The notes below the pieces were generated by a model. The model was given only the letters and a program-made list of their open reading frames with translations, did not search any database and was not told where the DNA came from. Of a stretch of 64,000 bases of DNA, positions 34,255-44,943 are shown piece by piece. Made by a program: the position numbers and the translations under genes. The DNA is from Apostichopus japonicus (taxonomy: Eukaryota; Echinodermata; Holothuroidea; Aspidochirotida; Stichopodidae), in NCBI RefSeq assembly GCF_037975245.1, contig NC_092574.1:5138713-5202712 (forward strand), in the 5' to 3' direction. How positions within the stretch are numbered: position 1 is the stretch's first letter; every line of letters begins with the position of its first letter.

Positions 34255-36985
34255 AATGTTTATAACTCATTAACCGCTGGTTGTGGAATCCATGTATGGT
34301 CACCCAACTGGTCATATGTCACTTTATTCCTGGTTTGTCTAAGTCGATGATGTCTGGTCTTCAGTGATTCTGAGGGATCACCTACTCCCTGTCCCTCCTC
34401 ATCACTGCATGGATCTATGTTTTTCATTGGGATACCAGTCCCTATTTCACGTACTCCCTGCCCCCCCCCCCACCACTGCGTGGATCCATGTCTCATATAG
34501 AGATACCAGCCTCTATTTCACCGACTCCCTGCACCCCTCCCCCCCCTTACCACTGCATGGATCCATGTCTCTCATCGAGATACCAGTCCCTATTGCACGT
34601 ACTCCCTGCCTCACCCCTGCATAAGACCAAGTCTCATATTGAGTTACCAGTCTCTATTTCCGCATGAGACCAAGTCATATTGAGATTACTAACCTCACTA
34701 TATGGTTCATGCTGATCAAATACTGAGTATCGTTTAACGTTGCAGTTTCTTCCAAGTCTCCAGGTCCCTCTGGACAATTTGATCCCCTCTTTGATCATTA
34801 TTATTTCGTACGTGTGTTTTTGTACTATGTCCATAGTCAAACCAATCGTCATCGCTACTTAAACTGTCAGTTTCCCATTGGATCCTTGACCTAAAGTCTT
34901 CCCCGGCATGCAGCTCCTTCCGAGTTTTAGCCTTCGTTGGCTGTTGTGGGTTATCGTCATCAGGTAGAATTGCATCGCATGGTGACAACAACTTCCTGTG
35001 CAGAACTCGGGCACGTCCTAAGTTGTTGTCATATGGCGCAATCTCATAAACAATTGTCTTACAACAGTATACTTTTTCCTCCCAATTTGGCCGGAGTTTC
35101 CAGGAACCTCAAAACGAGTTTTTTTTTCACAAGTATCCTGTCTCCGAATGGAGGACCGTACTGTGAACATTTTTTGAGTGTCTATGTTTCGCTTCGTTGA
35201 ATTGCCTCTTTACACTTTCAAACGCAATCTTGTATGCTTCTTTCATTTGGTTTTTCATCTTTCTGCAAAGATTCACTGTCATGATATTCCTTGGTATCAT
35301 ATCCCAGACCAAAAGAGATGTCCACTGGAAGTCGAGGTGTTCTACCATACAAAAGATAAAATGGTGCGTATCACGTCGCTACATTCTTCGCACAAATGTA
35401 GGCATGGACAAACTTTGGTAATGACTCCGTCCAAATGAGTCGCTCTTGCTCGCGCAAGGTCAGCAGCATATTGAGGTTTTTCCGGTTCAGATTAGTTTGA
35501 ACGGCTCAGTAGTGATGATCGGCATTAATGGAGCCCTTATTGTCACATAGTACTCGAAATCTTGCCATATTAGGCCAATAAAATCTTTTTCGTACCAAAT
35601 CAAGAGTGCGTTCAACACTCTTGTGGCACATTTCATCATGCGAATGTTTCAACACTAATCACTTTATCGTCCTCCTGAGGAGACCCTCAGTGGACATTTT
35701 CAATTCTCCCCACCCATTCAAAAGTGCTCGGGCTTGAGGAGTTACCTCTTCTTTATTTTTACGTTGCTTTGTGTCCCCGACCTGTGTAATGTACCCCCCC
35801 CCCTCCCCCAGTTGAACGTTAGCCTGAAAAGCTTTCTATTTCGTCCAAAATGATGCTAGCCAACAACGGTGTTATAATCGATGTTGTTGTAATCTCCAGA
35901 TTGTTAACATCAGCAGTTATGGACTCTGCATATACTACTGCTCATTGGGAGTTTGCTTCCACCCGGTTTGAAATAGTCCTCAAGGCATTTTCTGGCACTT
36001 TCCAAATACACTCCTTTCGGTAGCTCTCTGAAGTTTGCGAGTTCGGCTACTCACCTCTTTATGAAGCGTTTAGCTGAGCTTTGGAAATAACATACGTTAA
36101 CGGATTGTTATCTGTGGCTAGCATACAGGAGATAATCGGGGAACCAAACCGTAACGGCCCATGTTAAGGTCAGAAATACTTGAATTTGTTGTCTGGGTGT
36201 TTTATGCTGGCGTCAGGGTACGAGACGCAAACGTAATCACTCTCATTTTTCCTCCTGCTCTTGGTACAAGACTGCTCCAAGACCCGCCAATGAGGCTTCG
36301 GTATGGAGGACGTACGGCAGGGAAATGTCTGGGAACGCAATCACTGGTTGGACAGTCAGTCGATCAATCTAGTTGCAAAGTATGAAGCGATGCTCATCTG
36401 TCCAAAGTATTTTCTGGTCTGTATTTGGAAGGTCGTTGTTTTTCTTCTTTCCAGCACTCTTAGTGTTTCCTTTCTTCTTCGTTCAACTCCGTAATAACTT
36501 GAATAACGGACTTGCTTTTCCCGAAGAAAAATACACATATAGCTTCGATAGTAGCCAAGAAAACCTAGGAGATTTCTTAATTCTTTGTATTTCCAGACCT
36601 TGCGTATTATCACTAGCACAGTTTGGTACAAATACATATTAATTTGCGTACTTACATTTCTTACCATATTCTAATGGGAACTCTACTTCCACATACTTCC
36701 CTCCTGGTATGACTACATATTTGTTTGGGGACTTAAGTTCTGCTCTGACTTGTCCTCAATCTGGCGGACAATTGCCTCTATGTCACCCTACATATTTCCC
36801 GGCATTGCCCCAAGTAACGTGTTAACATTTGCCTTGACCTCATCTCTATGTCACAGATTGACAATCACGTTATAACCAATAATAGGAAGGCTCATATCCC
36901 CAGGATAGACTAGCATGGAAACTTCAAGCCTACCACTGCCTCCTAAGGACAGATCTGTTTGAATCCATCCCAGATTTTTTCCCAA
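34255..36985 (-). mobile_element. Ty3/gypsy retrotransposon remnant B
   Basis: In minus-strand order from the right: protease-region scrap with LVYPGDMSLPIIGYNV (about 36900); RT connection with YKELRNLLGFLGYYRSY (about 36560); RNase H with AFPDISLPYVLHTEASLAGL (about 36310, the catalytic D of the HTDAS-type motif replaced by E); integrase zinc region with ERTLDLVRKRFYWPNM (about 35600); integrase tail with FESVKRQFNEAKHRHSKNVH (about 35230); and a basic tail SLKTRHHRLRQTRNKVTYDQ (about 34350). The RT palm is missing, frames are broken and no LTR pair was found. Two homologous fragments lie at 16700-17430 and 19305-19640. Confidence 0.8.
34375..34670 (-). repeat. In-frame ~60-66 bp tandem repeat at the gypsy tail
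   Basis: Four to five units carry GCATGGATCCATGTCTC and GATACCAGTCCCTATT. Read on the minus strand they encode repeats such as GTGIPMKNIDPCSDEEGQGV, interrupted by C-runs. Remnant A has about two to three units (16985-17150). Confidence 0.65.
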
Positions 36986-38699
36986 CTAGGAGTTTCAGCT
37001 CCAAATGCTCACCATCTTGTGACTCCTCAACTCGTTTCGAGCACTCTGTAGCACTGGTGTGGAACATACAGTTTATATAAACGTGGATAAAGATACAAAG
37101 TATGAGAGAACTCAAGAATTCAAGAAAGCAGGGTTTTTTTTATTGAAACGTATTGTACAAGAGCAAGTGAACAACTTTTATAGAAAGTAATTTAATGTAG
37201 GAACAAAGAAACATGTGCCCGTATGACTCGAGACGAACCATTTCTAGGAACGGTAGAAAAAGGTTGACTAAGGCTTAAAGTCATTTTGTTCAATATACTA
37301 CAATTGTACAAATTCTGGTTGTTATCTTACACATTGCTGGTATAGCACAAATCCCAGCACGATCAAGTACGACCTACATTAGCTCAGGGCAGCTTTCACT
37401 GCCATCAGATAAGTTTCTCTACTTTTGCCTAGCGTGCCCTAATAAAAGTAACAAACGACAACTTTCTGAGGGTCTATCCTTTCACGCGCATGTACACTTT
37501 AGCCTTAACCTGTAATTGGACTTGATTGTGACTCTTGGGGTAAGGTTAACATAGCTCTATCACTTTGAAAAAGGGAATGAAATAAACGATACTGTGACCT
37601 GTACAATAGATTAAGTCCAATCGACTACAATATTAAAGAAAGAAAGAAAGTTTATAAAACAACTCATCATTAGTTGGAATCACATTAGTTTGCTTACAAT
37701 GGAAAGTATAATACATTGCGTTAAAAAATTAAAAATTAAAAGGATGCTTTGAAAGGAAGTCTTTTAAAAATGTCCTATTCGAGAAAATAAATGGACGGTT
37801 CAGAAAACGTTCTTCACCGTCAAAAGGAAATGAAGAAACAATATTTCATTGCCAAAATAAATGAAATAACGTCTCCTCAACTCTTTTGCAAAAAGTACAC
37901 AAAGGGACATCAATTAAGGTCATAAGAAATAAGAGTCTATTCGGCCCTAGTATCCGGTGAATAAAACGAATTTAAACATTTTGGAGTTTTGCTTTCCGAA
38001 CCGAAACCCATCATTTGGACACTTCCACTGCTGCCGAAAGTGCCTGGGACTCCTTACAAAGTAATGAAAAAAAGTGTCCAAAGTTGATTACAATAATTAT
38101 ATTTCAAATTTTAGCAGCAATCCAAAACAGTTGCAAAATGGAACGCTTCATTTCATTATGACGACAACATGTGGTCCTCGAGAATGGAAGAAAGATTGCA
38201 CATTGATTGGACGTTACTAAACAAGAACAGTCATAAATATACCAAAAAATCACCGTTCGACAAATGATGAGGAAGATTATTTCTGATATCATTTGGAAAT
38301 TGTTAACCGATCACTTTTCTGCATTCCGGATTGCGACCCAGCCTACGAGTAGCAATTATCTAAGTTACCAAACAACAACAATCATAAATTTATCAAAAAA
38401 TCACCGTACGACAATTGAGGAAGAAGATTAATTTCTTATTCCATTGAAAAAACTTTTAACCGAACACTTTTCCGCATTCCGATTACTTTTCCGCATTCGA
38501 CCAAACATACGAGAAGGGATAGCGGTGGGTGGGTTTGGAATAGCCAGAAAAGTGGGCATCAGAGGTGCAACGATCTTCTCGCTGCCTCATTTATCACTAA
38601 ATATTTATTATAAAAGTCAATGATATTGTCTGATCTCAGTATAGAACATTCGGTATAGTTATAAATATTCTCCAAGTGTTTAGCCCACTCAATAGATAC
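36986..38699 (-). repeat. Duplicated 3' flank of IFIT-like copy 4
   Basis: Homologous to 19650-21549. 37381-37650 is in the opposite orientation to its counterpart. 37785-38010 is an L1/Tx1-like scrap. 38215-38505 holds two 150-bp tandem units. Confidence 0.7.
38604..38609 (-). terminator. Poly(A) signal AATAAA for copy 4
   Basis: TTTATT on the + strand, about 90 bp beyond the stop, at the same place as in copy 3. Confidence 0.45.
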
Positions 38700-40109
38700 C
38701 TAATCATTCAATCCAATCTCTGCTACCCTGCTACGAAGGTTCTGTGCCATGATATCGCCATCGTCTAGTGTTTCATAATATTGTTGTAAATTTTCTTTGG
38801 CCTTCCTTGCAAATTCAGCAGTTTGACCACAAGCAGATATATCTACATTTTTCGTTATTACCAGTGCTGTCTCTATGATATCTTCAAATGCCTTTGCCAC
38901 TTTGTCATTTATTTGTTTTCTATTAACAATTAACAAGCTACAAGCACGTCGATATTGAGCTTCGATCAACTTATGCGGAGTGCCTTTGTACTCCTCAATG
39001 ATACTGTTGAACATTGCCTGTGCTTCCTCATTACGTCGCGCCTTACCAAACGCAATCGCTTTGCTTAGTTTACATTGAAAATGAGAAGGTTCTAGTTCAA
39101 GACATTTATCAATATATTTCATTTCCAATCTTTTATATTCGTTCTTATCATTCCAGTCTCTGGCATCGGCTGCTAAATATCGGTACACAATCGATAACTG
39201 TAGAAACAACTCGGATCGGGGATGCTGAAGCTCTTCGCCTTTACGTAAAACATCAATGGCTCTTTCATAATCAAGCAAACCACGATAAAAACGACCTTTC
39301 TTTATGATAAGTTCACATGTATTTGCGTCAAGGTTGGCCATGATATCTTTGCCCTCATCGACTCGATCTGGGATTCTCAGCAAAACCTTTGCTAGGTCAC
39401 ATTGTGCCGACTTGTTTGTTGGTTCCAATTCAATCGCTTTCTCATAGCACTGAATCTCATCATGGATGCCATCATACGGTTCACTGAAGTTATTCGACCC
39501 AAGACGAGCCTGTCGACCAATAACTGCACCAAGAGACTGATACCATGAAGATTTAATCTTGATGGTCTTTAGCGCTCGCTGGTATCTTCGTTCGGCTTCC
39601 TCGTATTTATTCGGTCCAAGTCTTGTTAAAGCGAAAGCAGCAGTAGCGTCTATGAAGGCTTGAAGTCTCGTTTGAGAGAGCTCATCTCGATGTCTGCTCC
39701 AGCTTTGTTCTAATTCTGCGAGAAGTCTTAATCGTCTGTCCTCGTTCTGATTTCCCTCGTGGATAGTTTCCAGAACCCACAACCTGTTTGCATTTACAAT
39801 GATGATGTAAGCCTGACGTTCATCGTCATCTGCAACTTTCATGGCTTCTCTCTCCGCTTCCACGAAGAATTCTTCGGCTTTCTGAGAGTTACTTTGCACC
39901 CCTTCAAAGTTAGAAACCTCTAGATAACCTCTGAATAGCAGCATATCACAGGCTGTCTCCGTCCATTCTATCTCATTTCTGGTTTCCAGTTTACTATCGA
40001 GGTTGTTTGTTATACCCTTAAAGTCTATGAGAATATTCTGATCAAGATTCCAATTGAAATGACAAGGGACTTTTTTCCACCAATCGGGTATAGAATGACA
40101 ACCGGCCAT
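38700..40109 (-). CDS. IFIT-like tetratricopeptide protein, copy 4 (intact, 469 aa)
   Basis: An uninterrupted 469-codon frame runs from MAGCHS (40109) to GLND plus TAG (38700), in one exon. Landmarks are CHFNW 16-20, WTETACDMLLFRGYLEV around 49-65, EEAERRYQRALKTI about 170-183, CYEKAIELEP 221-230, KGRFYR 271-276, YIDKCLELEP 332-341, RRNEEAQAMFN 358-368 and a final helical pair before GLND. No signal peptide or membrane segment is present. It is closest to copy 3 over most of its length, but residues 376-405 (KGTPHKLIEAQYRRAC and onward) differ from the other copies, which read KGSPYYLIEVQFRRA. Such patchy difference suggests local selection or conversion. The frame is open upstream to 40148, but that part lies across the splice acceptor. 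IFIT family membership is supported by motif, length and gene structure; biochemical role is inferred. Confidence 0.85.
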   Translation of the reverse strand: MAGCHSIPDWWKKVPCHFNWNLDQNILIDFKGITNNLDSKLETRNEIEWTETACDMLLFRGYLEVSNFEGVQSNSQKAEEFFVEAEREAMKVADDDERQAYIIIVNANRLWVLETIHEGNQNEDRRLRLLAELEQSWSRHRDELSQTRLQAFIDATAAFALTRLGPNKYEEAERRYQRALKTIKIKSSWYQSLGAVIGRQARLGSNNFSEPYDGIHDEIQCYEKAIELEPTNKSAQCDLAKVLLRIPDRVDEGKDIMANLDANTCELIIKKGRFYRGLLDYERAIDVLRKGEELQHPRSELFLQLSIVYRYLAADARDWNDKNEYKRLEMKYIDKCLELEPSHFQCKLSKAIAFGKARRNEEAQAMFNSIIEEYKGTPHKLIEAQYRRACSLLIVNRKQINDKVAKAFEDIIETALVITKNVDISACGQTAEFARKAKENLQQYYETLDDGDIMAQNLRSRVAEIGLND

Positions 40110-40360
40110 TGTAGAAGCTATAGAAGAACAATGTGAATAACAATACATTTAAAAAACACTGGCGTACAATTTTTGATTGAAGAATGTATGAGCTTAGCTG
40201 TGGACAACATTCTATAGTATTCTTTAATATTTTCCCTTTTTGTTTTCTTTTATGAACATTTATAAACGATAATTTACTGAAATAATAGAATGACTCATGT
40301 GACAAAAAATTGTAAACAGAGCTGGGTAAAATCATTGTTCATCCAGCATTTCTGACGACG
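40110..40360 (-). promoter_or_regulatory. 5' flank of IFIT-like copy 4 (type II)
   Basis: Same short type of flank as copy 3: the TTCTTCTATAG acceptor, then the distal segment with CCCTTTTTGTTTTC (about 40230). It lacks the proximal 0.5 kb present in copies 1, 2 and 5. Confidence 0.4.
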
Positions 40361-40451
40361 TTTTCCAATAGTGTTTTTCGGAGCTCCTGAAGTGCCCGGT
40401 TGTTCAATGGTCTGCACTGCCAATTGCTACGCATCTTTGCTTTGATGTATG

Positions 40452-41047
40452 GTATGTACTATAAATTGTATCATAGAGATAGTTCATGTCATTTCAATTT
40501 TGAGAGTTGAGTGGAGGGAAGCTTCTCGCACGACCAGTTCGGTCATTTTAGGCAATGGCAGTATGTTCCATTCCCAAACATTTGAAACCATGGTAACGGT
40601 ACTGTCATGAATGTTTATTTATCCAAATTGAACACTTCCTGAGTTCCATCTGCTAAATCGTGATAGTCCTACTTAAATTATATGAACTTGAGATAGTGTA
40701 CAGAAAGTCAAGCGGGTAGCCAGGATTTCATCGTGGGGGGGGGGGGGGGGAGGGTTCGGGTCGGATCAAATGTATTGATCTGCTTTGCGCTATCTGCATG
40801 GGGTCTAGACGATATCTTCAGAGCTTTCAATTTGTTTTACCAATCGTCCGAGACTTTAGCCATGTGAAATTATATTAAAAAGTTCAAATGAATGGATAGG
40901 ATTAGCCTAATATTGATTCGTTGGTTAGAAATTATTCTAGTTGGTAATAAACAACTCATAATAGAAGCTACAAGAAGGGTGGCCTAGGTAGTTCAAACCG
41001 TGGCACCGTAGCCAGTTACACAAAATCAACAATATGGTAGTGCCACG
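40452..41047. repeat. Shared block B, copy 3
   Basis: Homologous to 23312-24035, with an internal deletion near 40500 and a G17 run near 40735. Confidence 0.6.
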
Positions 41048-42380
41048 GTGCAATCTGCAGCAGGGTGGCCAGTTTATATGTAACACAACTGGTAAAATTG
41101 AGAGAATTTACCACCAAATCGAGTGAATAAAGACCAAAAACATTTCTGTTCGATGTCTGCCTCTATACGTAGCCTACAATTTGGTAGTTTGAATTCATTT
41201 CTGATATGGTGACTTTATGTAGGTTACCGTGGTAGATATCTTTTCAAAAGTGTGGGGACAAAAGCTTAGGTATGCCGCTATGTCTACTTTTAGCCTTCAA
41301 TGGAAAGAGATATTCCAGTTTCGACTCTTTTGTGAAATTTTGTGTGAGATCTCTACATTGTTGTCCAAATTCTCTCCCTCTCTCCACCTCTTCTCTTTAT
41401 TCTCTCTCTTCTCTCATTGTTTAAGGGTGGGGAGTAACCGCCCCCTGGCTACGCGCTTGGAGAAAGTCACTTTACTCTTAGCTGAAAACCCTGTGTGCTC
41501 TGTTCTCATACTGTTTACAGTACATGCATATATCGATCACACTTTTTCTGCTAAAGCCTGTGTATTTATGATTCACGTTGTCAGTAAAATTTGTCTACTG
41601 TCACTCAAATTTAGAATATGAATAAACTTATAAACGTAAAATGCTATAGCGATGGGATTTTGACAATTGGGTTCTGTTTTCGCCCTTTCAATGGTTTTGT
41701 CTGAAGTTCCTCAGTTTGGTGTGGATTTTTCTTTCAACAGTAAGGTTTAAGCTATATCTCATTACCTATGATTTACTATAATTATGATTTACATAAATTT
41801 GTATATGAAGCTCAGCTTCATCGACTTAGGCCTCATTCATGCAACTTCTATAAGATTGTCTGTCAAAAGCCATAGTCCTTCGGTTTTACTACGTTAATCG
41901 GCTTAAGTATGTAAATTCGTTGGAAACAATTTTTCTGTTAGGCCTATTTTAACGACTGATCAGGCTGTGCGAATTCACAAATGCAATGTTGAAAATACGA
42001 AATATATCATCGTGTAGTTTCCAAGTAACAATGTTGGATTAACTTTGGACGGTTGATATAACGAGGGTATTAATTATAAACATACTCATGATATAACAAG
42101 CATGGCAGCAGGTTATCTCGTAGGGGAACATAATAGGGTAATAGTTAACTTGAGACGCAATTAACTGGTATTAATTTGAGTATTCCCGTTAATTACGGAT
42201 TAGCACCAGCCGCGCTCTGGTTAAACTGAGCCTTTCAATGCATTTGGGAATTTTGGTACAATACTTTTTTGCCCGCCAATGTCATTTCGTGGGGGGGGGG
42301 GGGGTAAACGGGGATGGGGATTCGTCCCCTCACCACACCCCCGCTGGTTACGTCACTGTGGCTAACAAAGTGAATGAGAG
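41048..42380. repeat. Shared block C, copy 2
   Basis: Homologous to 24036-25860 without the CACCC TIR element. The empty site is near 41270. It contains a G13 run near 42291. Confidence 0.65.
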
Positions 42381-43590
42381 AGGTTTTTTTACAGCTATCA
42401 CCTATATATAAGTACGTCAGAATCTAAATTAAGGGTTTACTGGTCAGTGTTTGGTTGGCTATACCAAGTGACATGTGTAAGAGGGCGGGCCACACGGGAG
42501 TGTCAAGTTTCGCAGTTTGAAATCAAACAATCGTTTGCCTTTTTCCGTCTAGTATATCTCTCTGTCACTTACATAGACTTTCCATATACCTTCATAGACT
42601 TTCTCGTGCTTTCCATTACATTCGTCAAACCCAACAACTTTAACAAGTCAGCGTATACACAAGAGGTACATGCATGCATGATTCCTGAATGAATATTTTA
42701 CTGCTTATTGACCATTAAGTGGTAAATTATCGGACATAACCTGCGTAAGTAATGTGTGTATTCTATCCTCTATCAAGTGACCGCCGAGAAGGCGAAAGCA
42801 CATCGTTCAACATCAATGCAGTGAACAAGGTTGTTTCGGAATAATTATATTGAGAAAAGGGATCCACTTCAAGGATCCGTTATACCATTCTTACAACAGA
42901 AATTGTAGTAATCATAAAACACATACATGCATCGGGAAAAAAAAACACAAATCAAAATGTTTAAAACTAACCTTATCTCTTTGTGAGGTCTTGGTCTCGC
43001 TGATGTTGAATAGCTTCTAATTGATCTTTCTAAGTAGGAGTTGCTTATAAATTTTCCACTTGCTATAAATACAACAACTGGCGATTCTAAATCACTAAAA
43101 TGTTTCGCAATAATAGGGTAATTCCAGGCAAAGAAAAATCACCGACCTTTAAACTCTAGTCAGATATCTGTATTATGCATGAATAGCTATACTTTCTTCA
43201 CTGGCACGTCTGCTTAGATGGTCGTTGTTCACAGCACCTCATAAAACAAGTACACAAGTCATAACACTGGCATCATTCGTACTACGGAAATGCATACAGG
43301 TAAACTGGTGGAAAGGATATAACCATTTTAGGCTCCCTTTTCGACACAAAATCATCCGTCAAGGGGAAGAAGAGTCTACCCCTAAAACCCCACCCAAGCC
43401 TGAAGTATGATTAATTTGTTTACCCCTAAACTTTGCGTTAAATATTTTATTGCCATAAATACATTTCAGTCAGCTAACTTGAAGATCTCGGCATTGTCAT
43501 CACCACATAGTTCGCTTAATATATATAAGGGAGATCAAATTCTGTATATCTAAGGACACTGTGTTTCGCTTTGAAATATAGAAGAATTTT
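42381..43590. repeat. Block A, partial copy 4
   Basis: Homologous to the left part of block A (10160-11640; 31385-32640), with a deletion at about 42745. It ends where transposon-like sequence begins. Confidence 0.6.
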
Positions 43591-43599
43591 GTGTTGTGC

Positions 43600-43925
43600 A
43601 GGGGCGTAGCGAGGAGTTTACTAAGGGAGGGCAAAGCTTGTACCCAGACTTTCTAAGCGTAGCGCCACCATACGTTGGCGAGAAGCGCAAAAGAAAATTT
43701 TGGCTGAAAATGCCTCCCAGATCGCTGGAAATGGTACTTCCCAGGCCTTGTTAGTTGCATCTAAGCATTTTCTATTTTGAAATTACTAGCGATATCATAA
43801 AAAATACAAAACATATGCTTAAAAAAACTATGCCACCAAATATTGGGGGATATTAGATACTATACCCCCACCTAAAATATTGGGGGGACATGTCCCCCCC
43901 CCCCACCCCGTCTCCGCCCATGGGC
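43600..43925. mobile_element. Probable small DNA element with GGGGCGTAGC ends
   Basis: It begins CAGGGGCGTAGCGAGG and ends in a C-run with CCGTCTCCGCCCATGG. A GGGGCGTAGC start with a C-rich end is typical of non-autonomous elements in invertebrate genomes. No target duplication can be fixed. Confidence 0.35.
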
Positions 43926-44284
43926 TATTCCAGCTCATGTGCAGATAAGTGTTCTTTGACTTCAGGCTCTCAATTTCCATGGTGAGTCTGTCGATGGCTT
44001 TTTAAACTCAGTGCGGATTTTGTTTAGTTTTTTTCCAATACCTGACTCTAAGTTCTCGGCGAGTTTTTTAGAAATATTTTCCACACCACTGTCAATTCCT
44101 CAGTGGGTATAGTCGTGAGGTTTGCGTCCTCGTTCATCCAAAACTCAGTTTAATTGTCCATAGAACGTACGTCGTCTTGTAATACCGGTAGTTCCCACTT
44201 ATTATTGAAGCTGCCATTAATCAGCCACTAAGTTAGCCACTCTTACAGTAATTGCCAAGTTTTCTCTGTGGTTCTATAATCTGG

Positions 44285-44632
44285 ACGACCAAGGGCGTAG
44301 GATCCGGGAGGCTGTGAAAAATGTGGAGGGGCGGAAGTATCATTCCGCCCCCCCCCCCCGCTTCGCAAGTCAGTAAACCCCTTTTTCATTTCCAAATGAG
44401 AAAAAATCTCATTTGTATCACCAATTAAATTGCATCTAAGGCCAGGTGAAAATACAAAATTAAGTTTACAAAATGGAGTGATGTTGAAGTGTGCTATATT
44501 GCACCAGATTGCATCTGAGGCCACCTGGAAATGCAAAAAATTCCATAGGGGGCGGCCTTAGACCCCTCCCCCAGGCCGGCCATCAGTCTTCAGCCACCCC
44601 CCCCCCACTCAAAAGTACCTTCCTACGACCCT
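44285..44632. mobile_element. Small TIR element (AGGGCGTAGGA...TCCTACGACCCT)
   Basis: The two ends are imperfect inverted repeats, with long C-runs just inside each end (44351 and 44598). It resembles 29027-29366. No coding capacity. Confidence 0.5.
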
Positions 44633-44926
44633 GACGATCCTTCTTCCAAATTTGCCGGATTTACCTATTCAAATCAGTTGTTTGATTAAAATATTCTTAC
44701 ACAGACCAGAGAATAAATGAATACATGGATAAACGGATAAAGAAGAAATAAATTCATGAGACCGTTGCTTTTTAAATGCTTTCCTTTTTCGAAACACACA
44801 TAGTCACTGTATAACTTCGTGCATATTCCGATTACCCTTATAGCAAGGATCGCATTTTAATATCTGAATGTACGAAAGTTGTACTAGTTGTGTGCTACTA
44901 ACGTCACAATAAATATATATTTCAAC

Positions 44927-44943
44927 ATGGCACGTGATTTTCG
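44927..44943 (+). CDS. EXOSC8: EXOSC8 exon 1, proposed
   Basis: MARDF plus two bases of an Arg codon, followed by GTAAGT. The length and the M-A-x-x-F pattern fit the short first coding exon of animal EXOSC8. Its distance from the next seen exon is 2.7 kb. Confidence 0.45.
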
